Notes: generated by a model from the letters alone, not told the origin. 64,000 nucleotides of DNA from Schaalia odontolytica (GCF_002847525.1 NZ_PKKM01000004.1:124001-188000), one strand, 5' to 3'; positions 25,928 to 33,941 are shown, counted from the first letter of the stretch. Numbers and translations: made by a program.

Positions 25928-28141
25928 TTATGCGCGGGGCTGGCGCTCCGCCCACTCGCCGAGGCTCACGCGCGGACCCGTGAAGAACGGGGTGTCCTCG
26001 CGCACGTAGAGGCGCGCCTCGGTGTAGCGCTGGGCGTGCATGACGCCCTCGAGGCGGTCCAGGCTGTCGGCTTCGAACGCGAGCACCCACTCGTAGTCGG
26101 AGAAGCCGAAGGCGGACAGGGTCGAGCCCTTGACGTCCGGGTACTGTGCGAAGCCGTTGCGGCCATGTTCGGCCATGATGCGGGAACGCTCTTCGGGGGC
26201 CTTGAGGTACCAGTCGTAGGAGCGCACGAAGGGGTAGACCATCGCCCAGTCGCGGGGCGCGACGCCGCCGAAGCAGGCGGGAATGTGGCGCTTGTTGAAC
26301 TCGGCGGGGGTGTGCAAGCCCATGCAGGACCACACCGGATCCAGGAACTTGCCCAGCGCCGACGCGCGCAGGCGGTGATAGGCATCCTGCAGGACCTGCG
26401 GGTCGTCGTCGAGCCACCACACCATCAGGTCGGCCTCAGCGCGGAAGCCGGACACGTCGTAGAAGCCGCGGATTTCCGCACCCGCGCCCTTCACGTAGTC
26501 CAGGGACTCGGCGACGATGCGGCCGCGCTCGCCGTCGTCGGCGGGCAGGGACTCACCGAGTGCGAACACGGAGTAGAGGGCGTAGTGCTGCTTGTTGTTG
26601 ACCTCGTCAAAGTCGATGTCCGTCGCGTCGCGCGGGTCGGTGACACGGGCGTGAGCGGCGTGCGAGTGAGGCGTCGCCTCGGTACCCGCGTGGCGGGCGT
26701 GGTGGCGCGCGGCGTGCTCACCGACGCGGTCCGGCACTCCCGCGGGATGTCCCGGGTTTTCCGGGTTCTGCTCGGGCGGCACGACGGCGTGGGGATGCGG
26801 GGTAGACATGGAGTCCTCCTGGGTTGTGGCTGGTTGACCGGCGGCTCGGGCGGGCGCGCCGGAAGAATGAGGGGCGGTGCCAGGGTGAGTGCTGGCACCA
26901 GCGGACGAGGCATGGCCTGGGCGCGCCGGGGAGAGGCAGCAGTCGCTCGGGCAGACGGTGTGGAAGGGGCCGGTGCCCGTCACGGTGACGGGCGAGGGAT
27001 TCTCACCTCGCGCCTGGGCAGCGCGCTCTTCGAGCACGTCGACCAGGGAGGACACGAAGGCCGGATCCGTCGCGACGGTGTCTGCACGCTCGTAGGGGAT
27101 CCCCAGGCGCGCGGCGGTCTCCTTCGCCTCGGTATCGAGGTCGTAGACGACCTCCATGTGGTCGCAGATGAAGCCGATGGGGACGACGACGGCACCGGTC
27201 AGCGGGTTCGCGTCGACCGCGATCTCCTCGAGGAAATCGTTGATATCGGGTTCTAGCCAGCGGGCCTGCGGGGGCCCCGACCGCGAGCAATAGACGAGGT
27301 CATAGCCCAGATCCGCTCGTCCCAGGACGCGCTGCAGCTCCGGCAGGATCGCCTCAATGAGGGCGTGATGCTGGGCGACGTAGCTGATTTCGGTTGTGGG
27401 GGTTCCCGCGGGCGACGACACCGTCCTCCTCCGCTGCTCGACGCGTGCGCCTGAGGCCGCCGCGGCCTCGTCAGTTGAGGGACGGAAGGGGAAGGGCGAG
27501 GACCCTGCTTCCATGCTCACGGGGATGGAGTGGGTGACGAAGATCAGGCGAATCCCGGAGGTATCGACACCGCGCGCCGCGAGGGCCTCCCACGCGCGCC
27601 GGACGGACGCGATCTGCGCTCTCGCCATGCCGGGGGTCGAGTAGTAGGGGCGGACCTTGTCCAGGATGATGTCGGCGTCGGGGTTGTCGACGCTGTCCTC
27701 AGCGCCCAGTTCGATCGTCCCCCACTTTTCGCGCAGGGCCTCCGCGGCCTCGGCGAGGTCTTCGCGGTACTGGCGACACCCCGAGTACGAGGCGTAGGCG
27801 GAGGTGGGCAGGACGAGGATGCGCCGGGCGCCCGCCTGGGCGAGCTCGTCGAGGCCTTCGGCGACGAATGGGTGCCAGTTGCGGTTTCCCCACCCGACGG
27901 GAATGTCATGCCCACGCCTGGCGAGCTCCGCGGACAGGTCGGCGATCAGGCGCTGGTTGCAGGCGTTAATGGGCGAGACGCCGCCGAAGCGCTTGTAGTG
28001 GGCGGCGACCTGAAGCAGGCGCTCGTCGGGGATTCCGCGACCGCGCGTCGCGTTGCGCATGAACGGCAGGACGTCGTCCGGGCCGTCCGGGCCACCGTAG
28101 GACAGCAGCATGATTGCGTCGTAGGTATCCATACCTGGCAC
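25928..28141 (-). CDS. Fused coproporphyrin ferrochelatase-coproheme decarboxylase (CpfC-ChdC)
   Basis: One 737-residue frame holds the last two enzymes of the coproporphyrin-dependent haem pathway. Residues 1-410 are ferrochelatase: AIMLLSYGGPD at the start, TSAYASYSGCRQY and FVTHSIPVSME. The Cys in SGCRQ and a later CPSDCC are candidate ligands for the 2Fe-2S cluster of actinobacterial ferrochelatases. A low-complexity, His-rich linker (about 410-510) follows. Then comes ChdC/HemQ (about 515-737), with FNKRHIPACF (haem-ligand His) and SYDWYLKAPEER (catalytic Tyr region). The GTG at 28141 is preferred because AAGGAGG lies six bases upstream. A strong internal ribosome-binding site precedes ATG at 26809, so a separate ChdC may also be made. 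Confidence 0.92.
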   Translation of the reverse strand: MPGMDTYDAIMLLSYGGPDGPDDVLPFMRNATRGRGIPDERLLQVAAHYKRFGGVSPINACNQRLIADLSAELARRGHDIPVGWGNRNWHPFVAEGLDELAQAGARRILVLPTSAYASYSGCRQYREDLAEAAEALREKWGTIELGAEDSVDNPDADIILDKVRPYYSTPGMARAQIASVRRAWEALAARGVDTSGIRLIFVTHSIPVSMEAGSSPFPFRPSTDEAAAASGARVEQRRRTVSSPAGTPTTEISYVAQHHALIEAILPELQRVLGRADLGYDLVYCSRSGPPQARWLEPDINDFLEEIAVDANPLTGAVVVPIGFICDHMEVVYDLDTEAKETAARLGIPYERADTVATDPAFVSSLVDVLEERAAQARGENPSPVTVTGTGPFHTVCPSDCCLSPARPGHASSAGASTHPGTAPHSSGAPARAAGQPATTQEDSMSTPHPHAVVPPEQNPENPGHPAGVPDRVGEHAARHHARHAGTEATPHSHAAHARVTDPRDATDIDFDEVNNKQHYALYSVFALGESLPADDGERGRIVAESLDYVKGAGAEIRGFYDVSGFRAEADLMVWWLDDDPQVLQDAYHRLRASALGKFLDPVWSCMGLHTPAEFNKRHIPACFGGVAPRDWAMVYPFVRSYDWYLKAPEERSRIMAEHGRNGFAQYPDVKGSTLSAFGFSDYEWVLAFEADSLDRLEGVMHAQRYTEARLYVREDTPFFTGPRVSLGEWAERQPRA
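26807..26820 (-). promoter_or_regulatory. Internal ribosome-binding site and ATG for the ChdC half
   Basis: AGGAGG at 26815-26820 (minus strand) lies five bases before an in-frame ATG at 26807-26809, inside the CpfC-ChdC frame. It could start a 293-residue ChdC product without the ferrochelatase half. Confidence 0.6.
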
Positions 28142-28189
28142 TTCAGTCCTCCTTCAGGCCTAGCGTGGACAGTCTAGGGCCGCCACCTT

Positions 28190-28301
28190 CCCCAGCGCAG
28201 CGACAGATTGTCAGAAAAACACGGTAAATCAGCAGCTTTCCTACGATTTCAACGCTCAGTTTGAGCGGGGCCTGGAGGCGATCCTGCGCGGCTGGAGCTG
28301 A
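28190..28301 (+). pseudogene. Possible C-terminal remnant of a TetR-type regulator
   Basis: An open plus-strand frame without a start codon ends in SYDFNAQFERGLEAILRGWS followed by TGA. The F-x-x-GLEAIL pattern resembles the last helix of TetR/AcrR regulators. It lies in the 162-bp gap between two minus-strand genes. Short length and no start make this a weak call. Confidence 0.2.
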
Positions 28302-28303
28302 GG

Positions 28304-29458
28304 CTAACCGACCAGTTTTTCTACCTCGCGCACGATGCGCTTGGTGCCGCCCAGAGAGGACAGCTCCTCGCGCACCCCTCGGATCCCCGAGGTCAGGGCC
28401 GGTTCATCGACGAGGCGGCGGGCTGCACGGGCGATGAGCGTCGGCTTGGGCGCATGCACGGTCAGGCCGCAGCGCGCGCTTTCCATGGCCTCGGCGTTGA
28501 ATTGCCGCTCGAAGACGCGCCCCGGGACGATCACCTGGGGGACGGCGTAGGACAGGGCATCCATCATCGAGTTTTGCCCGCCATGGTGCACGAAGACGCG
28601 GGCGCGCGGCAGGAAATCGACGAAGTTGAATCGGGGCGCACAGCGCACGGTGTGACCACCTGAGACCTGGCTGGCCTCGGGCGTTCCCGCGAGGAAGACG
28701 TCGCATCCGAGGGCCTCGGCGAGCTCTCGTCCGGCGCGCACGGCGACGCCCGCGGGGACGCTGCCCGCGCCGAGGTAGACGACCACGCAATCGCGAGGCA
28801 TCGCTGTCAGGGCGGGCGGCTCGTCCAGGAACCCGCAGTAGACGGCCCGCTCCCCCGCGCGCGGTTCCAGGGTCGGGCAGCTCGGGATGAAGCGGCGCCG
28901 CATCCCCTCGAGGATGGTCAGGGACGAGGCCGGGGCGGGCATGCCCATCTCGCGCAGCAGGCGTCGAATTCCTGCGGATTTACGAGGGTTGGAGGCGTAG
29001 GCGGCGGTCGTCGGCTGCGAGGCGCTGCCGACGCATGGGATGCCCTCGGCACGGGCAGCGATGACGGCGGCGAGGCTGAATTCGGAGTAGACGACGTCGG
29101 GGCGCGCGGCTCGCATGTGGGCGCGGAGGATATCGACGGCCGCGCGCGTGTAGCGCTCGTCGAGGGCTCCGGTGAGCCAGAGGACCTCCTCGAAGCTGTG
29201 CACGGGCTTGCGGCCCATGAGGCCGAGGCGCGAGGCCAGGGGGAAGGTATGGCGCGCAATGGCCTCGGGCAAACCGAGGGGCGAGGGCACCGGAATCTCG
29301 AGCGTCGGAGCGATGGGATCGGCGCAGTTGCCGTCATCTCCCCACGCGAGCATCACCTCGTGGCCGGCGTCCTGGAAGGCGCGGGCGACGCGTTGCGCGC
29401 GCGACCACGGCCCGCCCATCCGCGAGCGGGCAACCATGGGAACGACGAGAACCTTCAC
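28304..29458 (-). CDS. GT-B family glycosyltransferase (UGT/MGT-like)
   Basis: This 384-residue GT1-type enzyme has a GT-B fold. The N-terminal acceptor domain starts with VLVVPMVARSRMGGPWSRA. The C-terminal donor domain has RVFVHHGGQNSMMDALSYAV and VPQVIVPG, matching the HxGxxS/T-x-x-E-x-L donor-binding region of UDP-glycosyltransferases. The acceptor could be a lipid, a macrolide-like compound or a cell-wall metabolite. The start is GTG, preceded six bases upstream by TACCCT and no ribosome-binding site. Confidence 0.82.
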   Translation of the reverse strand: MKVLVVPMVARSRMGGPWSRAQRVARAFQDAGHEVMLAWGDDGNCADPIAPTLEIPVPSPLGLPEAIARHTFPLASRLGLMGRKPVHSFEEVLWLTGALDERYTRAAVDILRAHMRAARPDVVYSEFSLAAVIAARAEGIPCVGSASQPTTAAYASNPRKSAGIRRLLREMGMPAPASSLTILEGMRRRFIPSCPTLEPRAGERAVYCGFLDEPPALTAMPRDCVVVYLGAGSVPAGVAVRAGRELAEALGCDVFLAGTPEASQVSGGHTVRCAPRFNFVDFLPRARVFVHHGGQNSMMDALSYAVPQVIVPGRVFERQFNAEAMESARCGLTVHAPKPTLIARAARRLVDEPALTSGIRGVREELSSLGGTKRIVREVEKLVG

Positions 29459-29548
29459 GTGTCAAGGGTACGCGGATCAAAGGCTCCTCAAAACACGGAC
29501 GGGTAAACTGAGCATGGTCGACGCCGAAACCCACGCGAGGAGGCATTC

Positions 29549-30709
29549 ATGGACAAGCGAGATCGCATCCGAGGGGCAATGATCGGCTGCGCCGCAGGAG
29601 ACGCGCTGGGATACCCGGTGAAAGTGCTGTCAGAGGCCACGATCGTCGAACGCTACGGGCTGCGCGGGATCACCGACTACGACCTGGACGAGAACGGAAC
29701 CGCGCGCATCACTGCAGACACACAACTCATGCTGCTCAGCGCAAATGGGATCCTCTTCGCTCACACACGAGGCGCGCTCCGCGGGATCATGGCCCCTGTG
29801 TACCAGTATTTCGATGCTTTCTACATGAACTGGTACCGGTTGCAGACAACCGAACGCGCATCCCGAAGTCGGGTGGGATGGATTAACGCCTACCCTGCCC
29901 TGTCCGCGAAGCGCGCCCCTTCTCCCACCGTCATGGAAGTTGCCGCAACCAAGAAGTTCGGATCGATGGACGAGCCCGTCAACGATTCCAAAGGATCCGC
30001 ATGCCTGCTGCGGGCAGTCCCCATCGGCCTCTCTTACTCCCGCGACCCCAACCGCATTGTCGAGCTGGGGGCAAACACGGCGACACTCACGCACGGCAAC
30101 GAAGTCGCCTGGATAGCATCAGGGGCGTTTGCGCTCCTCGTCTCTCACATCGTCCACGAGGAGCTGTCCATCGCCGAGGCCGTCAACAAAACACTGAAGG
30201 CTCTGGACAAGTCCTTCCCCGATTCCAGCACGGTCGTGTACGAGTTGTCGCGGACCATCCGCTCGGCAGTGTCGCTCGCTTCCTCAGCCTCGAGCGACCT
30301 GGATGCCATCCACGCCCTCGGCAAGGGGTGGGTCGCCGACGAAGCCCTGGCAATTGGTATCCTCTGCGCGCTACGCCACGAGAACGACATCGCGGGAGCG
30401 ATGACATTCGCCGCCAACCACGGCGGAGACTCCAACAACACGGCGGCAATCGCGGGAACGCTGGTCGGAGCACGAATCGGATTTAACGCGATCCCAGACA
30501 GGTTCGTTGACAGGCTCGAGCTCGTCGACGTCATCCTCGAGCTGGCCGACGACGTCACCACGGACTGCCCAATGTACGATTGGGGCCCGCGCAATCCCGT
30601 GTGGGAACACAAGTACATCTACAGTGACTACGCCTATTGGCGCAGGCGCACCCCGGAGGCCAAAGAGGCCAAGGAAAACGTGGAAAACGAGGACAAGCAG
30701 ACTGACTAG
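29549..30709 (+). CDS. ADP-ribosylglycohydrolase-like protein with altered metal motifs
   Basis: This 386-residue protein has the all-helical ARH/DraG fold: RIRGAMIGCAAGDALGYPV at the N-terminus, a middle LTHGNEVAW and a C-terminal NHGGDSNNTAAIAG. The family removes ADP-ribose from proteins or small molecules using two metal ions held by paired acidic residues. Here the usual T-D-D-T reads TADT (near residue 57) and the usual G-D-[ST]-D reads GDSN. So one aspartate at each metal site is replaced. It may be inactive, a binder, or a variant with other chemistry. The start follows GAGGAGG. The C-terminal tail is acidic and lysine-rich. Confidence 0.85.
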   Translation: MDKRDRIRGAMIGCAAGDALGYPVKVLSEATIVERYGLRGITDYDLDENGTARITADTQLMLLSANGILFAHTRGALRGIMAPVYQYFDAFYMNWYRLQTTERASRSRVGWINAYPALSAKRAPSPTVMEVAATKKFGSMDEPVNDSKGSACLLRAVPIGLSYSRDPNRIVELGANTATLTHGNEVAWIASGAFALLVSHIVHEELSIAEAVNKTLKALDKSFPDSSTVVYELSRTIRSAVSLASSASSDLDAIHALGKGWVADEALAIGILCALRHENDIAGAMTFAANHGGDSNNTAAIAGTLVGARIGFNAIPDRFVDRLELVDVILELADDVTTDCPMYDWGPRNPVWEHKYIYSDYAYWRRRTPEAKEAKENVENEDKQTD

Positions 30710-30750
30710 GCTTGTCCCCCACATGCCACAACGTTTTGAGAAGGGCTCCC

Positions 30751-30885
30751 ATGCATCCACCTGATGAGGCTTTTTCCGAGCGGGAAGAGGAACTGCTGGA
30801 TCTGGCCACCCTGCGCGCTGCGATGGCCGCAGACGACGGCACGCGCTACATGCACGCCCAGGTCTGCGAGGAACTAGGGTCCTAG
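30751..30885 (+). CDS. Small 44-residue protein, antitoxin-like
   Basis: This ATG frame, preceded by AAGGG, encodes an acidic peptide beginning MHPPDEAFSEREEELLDLAT. It is helical and charged, like the toxin-binding tail of some antitoxins. It lies 41 bp after the ADP-ribosylglycohydrolase-like gene and is followed by the ACCGCC/GGCGGT palindrome at 30921-30935. It could be a truncated gene. Function is unknown. Confidence 0.4.
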   Translation: MHPPDEAFSEREEELLDLATLRAAMAADDGTRYMHAQVCEELGS

Positions 30886-30977
30886 ACTCCTGAATCGACA
30901 GGGATCACCGCCAGATTTATACCGCCACTGGCGGTAATCGCGTGGCACCCAAGGAGAGCTGACCAATAAACGGCAGG

Positions 30978-31001
30978 AGGCCTCGTCAATCGACGAGGCC
31001 T
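30978..31001. terminator. Perfect 10-bp AGGCCTCGTC/GACGAGGCCT hairpin
   Basis: The stem closes a 4-nt loop (AATC). It lies between converging genes (30885 and 31023), so it can end transcription from both sides. Confidence 0.8.
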
Positions 31002-31022
31002 GGGCTGGGATCAAGCGAGCGC

Positions 31023-31478
31023 TCAGTTGGTCCCATGGAACGCCCAGGCGCGGCCGCGCACACCGCGCGCGATGTAGCTAGCACCCGCGAGGCTCAGGGC
31101 GAGACCGAGGCCCGTGTAGAAGAAAGCGATGAACCAGTCGGGGAATACGCCCGCGGCGCGCATTCCGATGCCGAACGTCATCATGATTGCCATCATCATG
31201 TAGCTCTTGCGATCGAAGAAACGCACCACGTGATGACGCTCCCCCTCCAGGTCGACGATGCGTCGGACGTTCTTCTGGACGAGCTTGCTGAACATGGGGT
31301 GGAACGCGCAGAAGATGGCGATGGCGCCGCCCGCGAGCACCAGGAAAATAATCGCTGCGACTCCGCGCATGTCGATGGCCGCGCGCACGCCGAGGATCGC
31401 AACATTCAGGCCGGCGAGCAGCCAGACGATGCCAGCGACGGCAATCAGGGACTGCTTCTTGATGCGGAATCGACTCAT
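31023..31478 (-). CDS. Small integral membrane protein co-transcribed with a TetR regulator
   Basis: This 151-residue protein has four hydrophobic helices (about residues 10-30, 38-58, 90-110 and 115-138) and a basic segment between helices 2 and 3. I do not recognise a family. Its ATG overlaps the TetR gene stop (ATGA, four bases), so it is translationally coupled to the regulator and probably under its control. A transport accessory or membrane-stress protein is possible. Confidence 0.75.
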   Translation of the reverse strand: MSRFRIKKQSLIAVAGIVWLLAGLNVAILGVRAAIDMRGVAAIIFLVLAGGAIAIFCAFHPMFSKLVQKNVRRIVDLEGERHHVVRFFDRKSYMMMAIMMTFGIGMRAAGVFPDWFIAFFYTGLGLALSLAGASYIARGVRGRAWAFHGTN

Positions 31479-32065
31479 TTCTTAGCGTCCTTTTCTTCTA
31501 CGGTGTCGTCATACAAGGCAGCGTCGAGGAGGGCGAACAGCGTCTCACATTCGCTACCCTCCATGAGGGAGGCGAAGACGGCGCGCAGCACGTAGCGACA
31601 CAGGGCCTCGGCACTCATGGGGCCGACGAGCCGGGAGCGGTCTACGGCCTCGTCCGTGTCGAGGACACGCGCGAGCCCGCGCTCCATGTGGGCGAGCATG
31701 GGAGCGCGTACGGCTTCGAGGGCCTCCTGTTCGGTGCTGGGTAGGCGGCGCATCTCGGCGAACCAGTCGACGCTCATGTCGGAGCGCGCTGCGCATAGGG
31801 CCTCGCGGAATCGCCGCACGTAGGAGGTGAAGCGCTCGCCGGGGCGCACGACGCACAGCTCGTCGGAGAGGTTCTCCTCAAAGAAGCGGGTGAGCACGGC
31901 GGCCGTCAGGTCCGCCTTGGTCGGGAAGTAGCCGTAGACCGAGCCGACCGCGATGCCGCACGCGGCGGCGACCTTGCGCACGGAGAGCGCGGAGATGCCG
32001 TCGCGCGAGGCGATGGCGTAGGCCTGGCTGACCACTTTCTCCGGGTCGATCACTTGTTTGGGCAC
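31475..32065 (-). CDS. TetR/AcrR family transcriptional regulator
   Basis: The N-terminal helix-turn-helix is clear (ISALSVRKVAAACGIAVGSVYGYFPTKADL), followed by an all-helical ligand-binding domain. The GTG at 32065 is chosen because it follows GGCAGGA and because a longer frame would run through the palindrome TGAACAGTGTTCA at 32103-32115. That palindrome is the expected autoregulatory operator. The regulator is coupled to the small membrane protein downstream, a common TetR-transporter or TetR-membrane-protein arrangement. The effector is unknown. Confidence 0.88.
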   Translation of the reverse strand: MPKQVIDPEKVVSQAYAIASRDGISALSVRKVAAACGIAVGSVYGYFPTKADLTAAVLTRFFEENLSDELCVVRPGERFTSYVRRFREALCAARSDMSVDWFAEMRRLPSTEQEALEAVRAPMLAHMERGLARVLDTDEAVDRSRLVGPMSAEALCRYVLRAVFASLMEGSECETLFALLDAALYDDTVEEKDAKK

Positions 32066-32102
32066 GATGTCCTGCCGTCTTACTACCTGCAACAATCTAT
32101 AA

Positions 32103-32115
32103 TGAACAGTGTTCA
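32103..32115. promoter_or_regulatory. TGAACAGTGTTCA palindrome, likely TetR operator
   Basis: A perfect 13-bp inverted repeat (TGAAC-AGT-GTTCA) lies about 40 bp upstream of the proposed GTG start and next to TATAAT-like sequence on the minus strand. This is the standard position for autoregulation. Confidence 0.65.
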
Positions 32116-32193
32116 GTATAGGCTCGCACACCCCTGCGGCACCAGAGGAAACTAGGGATCACACCACTACCACCAGCAAGTCATCTCACGCTG

Positions 32194-32228
32194 ACGAGGC
32201 CTACCTTGCTTGGCGGGGTAGGCCTCGT
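32194..32228. terminator. 12-bp ACGAGGCCTACC/GGTAGGCCTCGT hairpin
   Basis: A perfect stem around an 11-nt loop lies upstream of the plus-strand membrane protein gene and behind the divergent TetR promoter. It is probably a terminator or insulator left from a lost gene, since no gene ends immediately before it. Confidence 0.65.
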
Positions 32229-32285
32229 TCCGCGACAGTAATGTTATACTCGCCACAAGTCAACGAAGTCTGATGGAGAAAACCC

Positions 32286-32825
32286 ATGTCTCGAGTCGCA
32301 TCCCTCGTCACCTCGTTCTGCTTTGTCGTTACGGCCTATGCGGGCGGGCCTTTCACCATGGTGTTCCCCTCTCCCTTCCCGACGCTCCGAATCGACGTCT
32401 GGTTCCCCACGATGCTTGTGTTCGCCGTGGCGACTGTCGTCTTCACCAATATCTCTCGCAACAGGCGCAATCCCCGCGAACTGGCTTTCTGGGGCCTCGC
32501 CATCAAGCTCTGCTTCCTCCCCTTCTTCCTGACCACGTCCTTGATAATCCTTTACCTCGGACCGTATGTGCTTGCCCCAGGCGGCCCCGCCCCTCACGTG
32601 CTCTTCCTCCCTCCCCTACTCCTGGGGAGCTACATCATCATGATCGTCACCTCGTCCCACGGGTTTGCGGCGATCGTCCGTGCACGCGACGAACAACTGA
32701 TCTCCCACGAAACGGCGAAACAGTACAAGCGAGGGCACGCCCTCCCCATCGCCGACCTGGTTTCCTCGATCAGGCTCTACCTGCTCCTACGTCGACTGGA
32801 CAGCGCCGCTCCGACCAACGCTTAG
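32286..32825 (+). CDS. Hypothetical membrane protein
   Basis: This 179-residue protein has an N-terminal signal-like segment (about residues 5-30) and about three further hydrophobic helices (36-55, 68-95, 105-130), followed by a basic, cytoplasmic C-terminus. No family is recognised. The start follows GGAG and a TTATACT promoter element at about 32243. It converges with the truncated doc remnant, six bases from its stop. Confidence 0.65.
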   Translation: MSRVASLVTSFCFVVTAYAGGPFTMVFPSPFPTLRIDVWFPTMLVFAVATVVFTNISRNRRNPRELAFWGLAIKLCFLPFFLTTSLIILYLGPYVLAPGGPAPHVLFLPPLLLGSYIIMIVTSSHGFAAIVRARDEQLISHETAKQYKRGHALPIADLVSSIRLYLLLRRLDSAAPTNA

Positions 32826-32830
32826 GACGC

Positions 32831-32956
32831 CTAACCCGCCATCACCGCCAAGGCCAGCATCCCCTCATCTCGCACACCATCCAAGCCGCCGAAGCGAGCA
32901 ATGGCAGCCGAATGGATGGCACACACATCGTCCCGAGAAAACGCGAAAGCGTTCAC
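32831..32956 (-). pseudogene. doc: Truncated Doc/Fic toxin remnant
   Basis: A GTG start overlaps the stop of the Phd-type antitoxin (GTGA), the usual phd-doc arrangement. It opens a 41-codon frame with AAIARFGGLDGVRDEGMLAL, the hallmark N-terminus of Doc toxins. A TAG then ends it, and the Fic motif (HxFx[DN][AG]NKR) is missing, so the toxin cannot be active. The rest of the gene is absent: the neighbouring membrane-protein gene ends six bases away. Confidence 0.75.
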
Positions 32957-33165
32957 TTCACGAGCTCTTCAAACACGTCCGCGTAGGCATCCATGAAGTC
33001 AACAGCGACATCGACAGCACTTTCAGACTGCTGCGCCGGTTGAATGACCACCCACGGCCTGTTGTTCTTGAGGATCGTGACAGGCCTCCCCGTCCTATTC
33101 ACCTCTGCCGTCACACGCGAAAAGTTGTTCTTCGCCTCAGCGAGACCCATAGTCAGTGTCGACAT
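32953..33165 (-). CDS. Phd-family antitoxin of a broken phd-doc pair
   Basis: This protein of about 70 residues has the Phd/YefM DNA-binding start (GLAEAKNNFSRVTAEVNRTG) and an acidic helical end (VDFMDAYADVFEELVK). The start at 33165 follows AAAGGAG. It overlaps the doc remnant, so this was a complete addiction module. With the toxin broken, it may persist as a repressor or as an anti-addiction gene against related toxins. Confidence 0.82.
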   Translation of the reverse strand: MSTLTMGLAEAKNNFSRVTAEVNRTGRPVTILKNNRPWVVIQPAQQSESAVDVAVDFMDAYADVFEELVK

Positions 33166-33302
33166 ACCACTCCTTTCAACCGTAGCCATAATTATGGCCA
33201 AAATCTAGCCCCAGTCATTGACGAACTAGGGGCACCCTTGAGCAGTCAACGTCTCTCACTCACAATGTACCCAGACTCTGCCCATTATGGGACTGAAATA
33301 GA

Positions 33303-33313
33303 CCCTATCAGGG
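33303..33313. promoter_or_regulatory. CCCTATCAGGG palindrome upstream of relB-like gene
   Basis: This 11-bp inverted repeat lies next to TATGAT and about 30 bp before the antitoxin start, where an autoregulatory operator of a toxin-antitoxin operon is expected. Confidence 0.5.
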
Positions 33314-33343
33314 ATATGATGAGAATGAATGAAAGGAGCAATG

Positions 33344-33613
33344 ATGCCGACAATCACCCGCAACGCAGAGGTCAAGACTCGCACGACCGCACAGATCAAG
33401 GCCGATGCCGCAGCCGTCTATGCGCGCTGGGGAATTAGCCTCTCGGACGCAATCAACATCTTCCTCGCCAAGTCGATTGAGGTTGGTGGCCTCCCCTTCG
33501 ACATGCGCCCTGAAATCCCCACGTTTGATGGACTCGAGCGCTACGCCTATCGCCCCACCATGGACCCAAACGGCGTCGCACAGCTCCCGGGAGACTGGGA
33601 TGACGGCGAGTGA
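33344..33613 (+). CDS. RelB/DinJ-family antitoxin
   Basis: This protein of about 89 residues has a ribbon-helix-helix start (VKTRTTAQIKADAAAVYARW) and the DinJ/RelB hallmark SLSDAINIFLAKSIEVGGLP. The ATG at 33344 is preferred over the one three bases upstream because AAAGGAG then sits five bases away. The end overlaps the toxin gene by 14 bases. Its partner is PemK/MazF-like instead of the more usual RelE/YafQ type. Confidence 0.85.
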   Translation: MPTITRNAEVKTRTTAQIKADAAAVYARWGISLSDAINIFLAKSIEVGGLPFDMRPEIPTFDGLERYAYRPTMDPNGVAQLPGDWDDGE

Positions 33614-33941
33614 GGCAGCGCCCGCTCCATGGGAGATCTGGCACGCGCGCTTTAACTTCGACGACCGCGGCTATAAGTTTCGCCCCGTCCTCGTCCTCGC
33701 CTGTTCACAGGACGGACTACTGGCGGCGATGATCACCAGCGCCTCGAACAAGCTCTCGCTTCCACTCGACACTCCCCTCGAGGACTGGCGTGCAGCGGGG
33801 CTGACGAAAGCTTCCCTCGTGCGGGTGGGCCGAATTGCCCTCTTGCCACCAACCTACCTCGATACTGCGGGCAGGATCGGCAGGCTATCTCCGCACGATG
33901 CACACCGAGTCAGCCAGACACTCGCGGCGCTCCCCCGATAA
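33600..33941 (+). CDS. PemK/MazF-like toxin
   Basis: This 113-residue protein has the PemK/MazF pattern: an N-terminal WEIWHARFNFDDRGYKFRPV strand-loop with the conserved K-x-RPVL, an ITSASNK segment and LTKASLVRVGRIALLP near the C-terminus, plus IGRLSPHD. Such toxins cut mRNA at short motifs. It starts inside the antitoxin gene after GGGAG and is translationally coupled to it. The pair looks intact. Confidence 0.82.
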   Translation: MTASEAAPAPWEIWHARFNFDDRGYKFRPVLVLACSQDGLLAAMITSASNKLSLPLDTPLEDWRAAGLTKASLVRVGRIALLPPTYLDTAGRIGRLSPHDAHRVSQTLAALPR

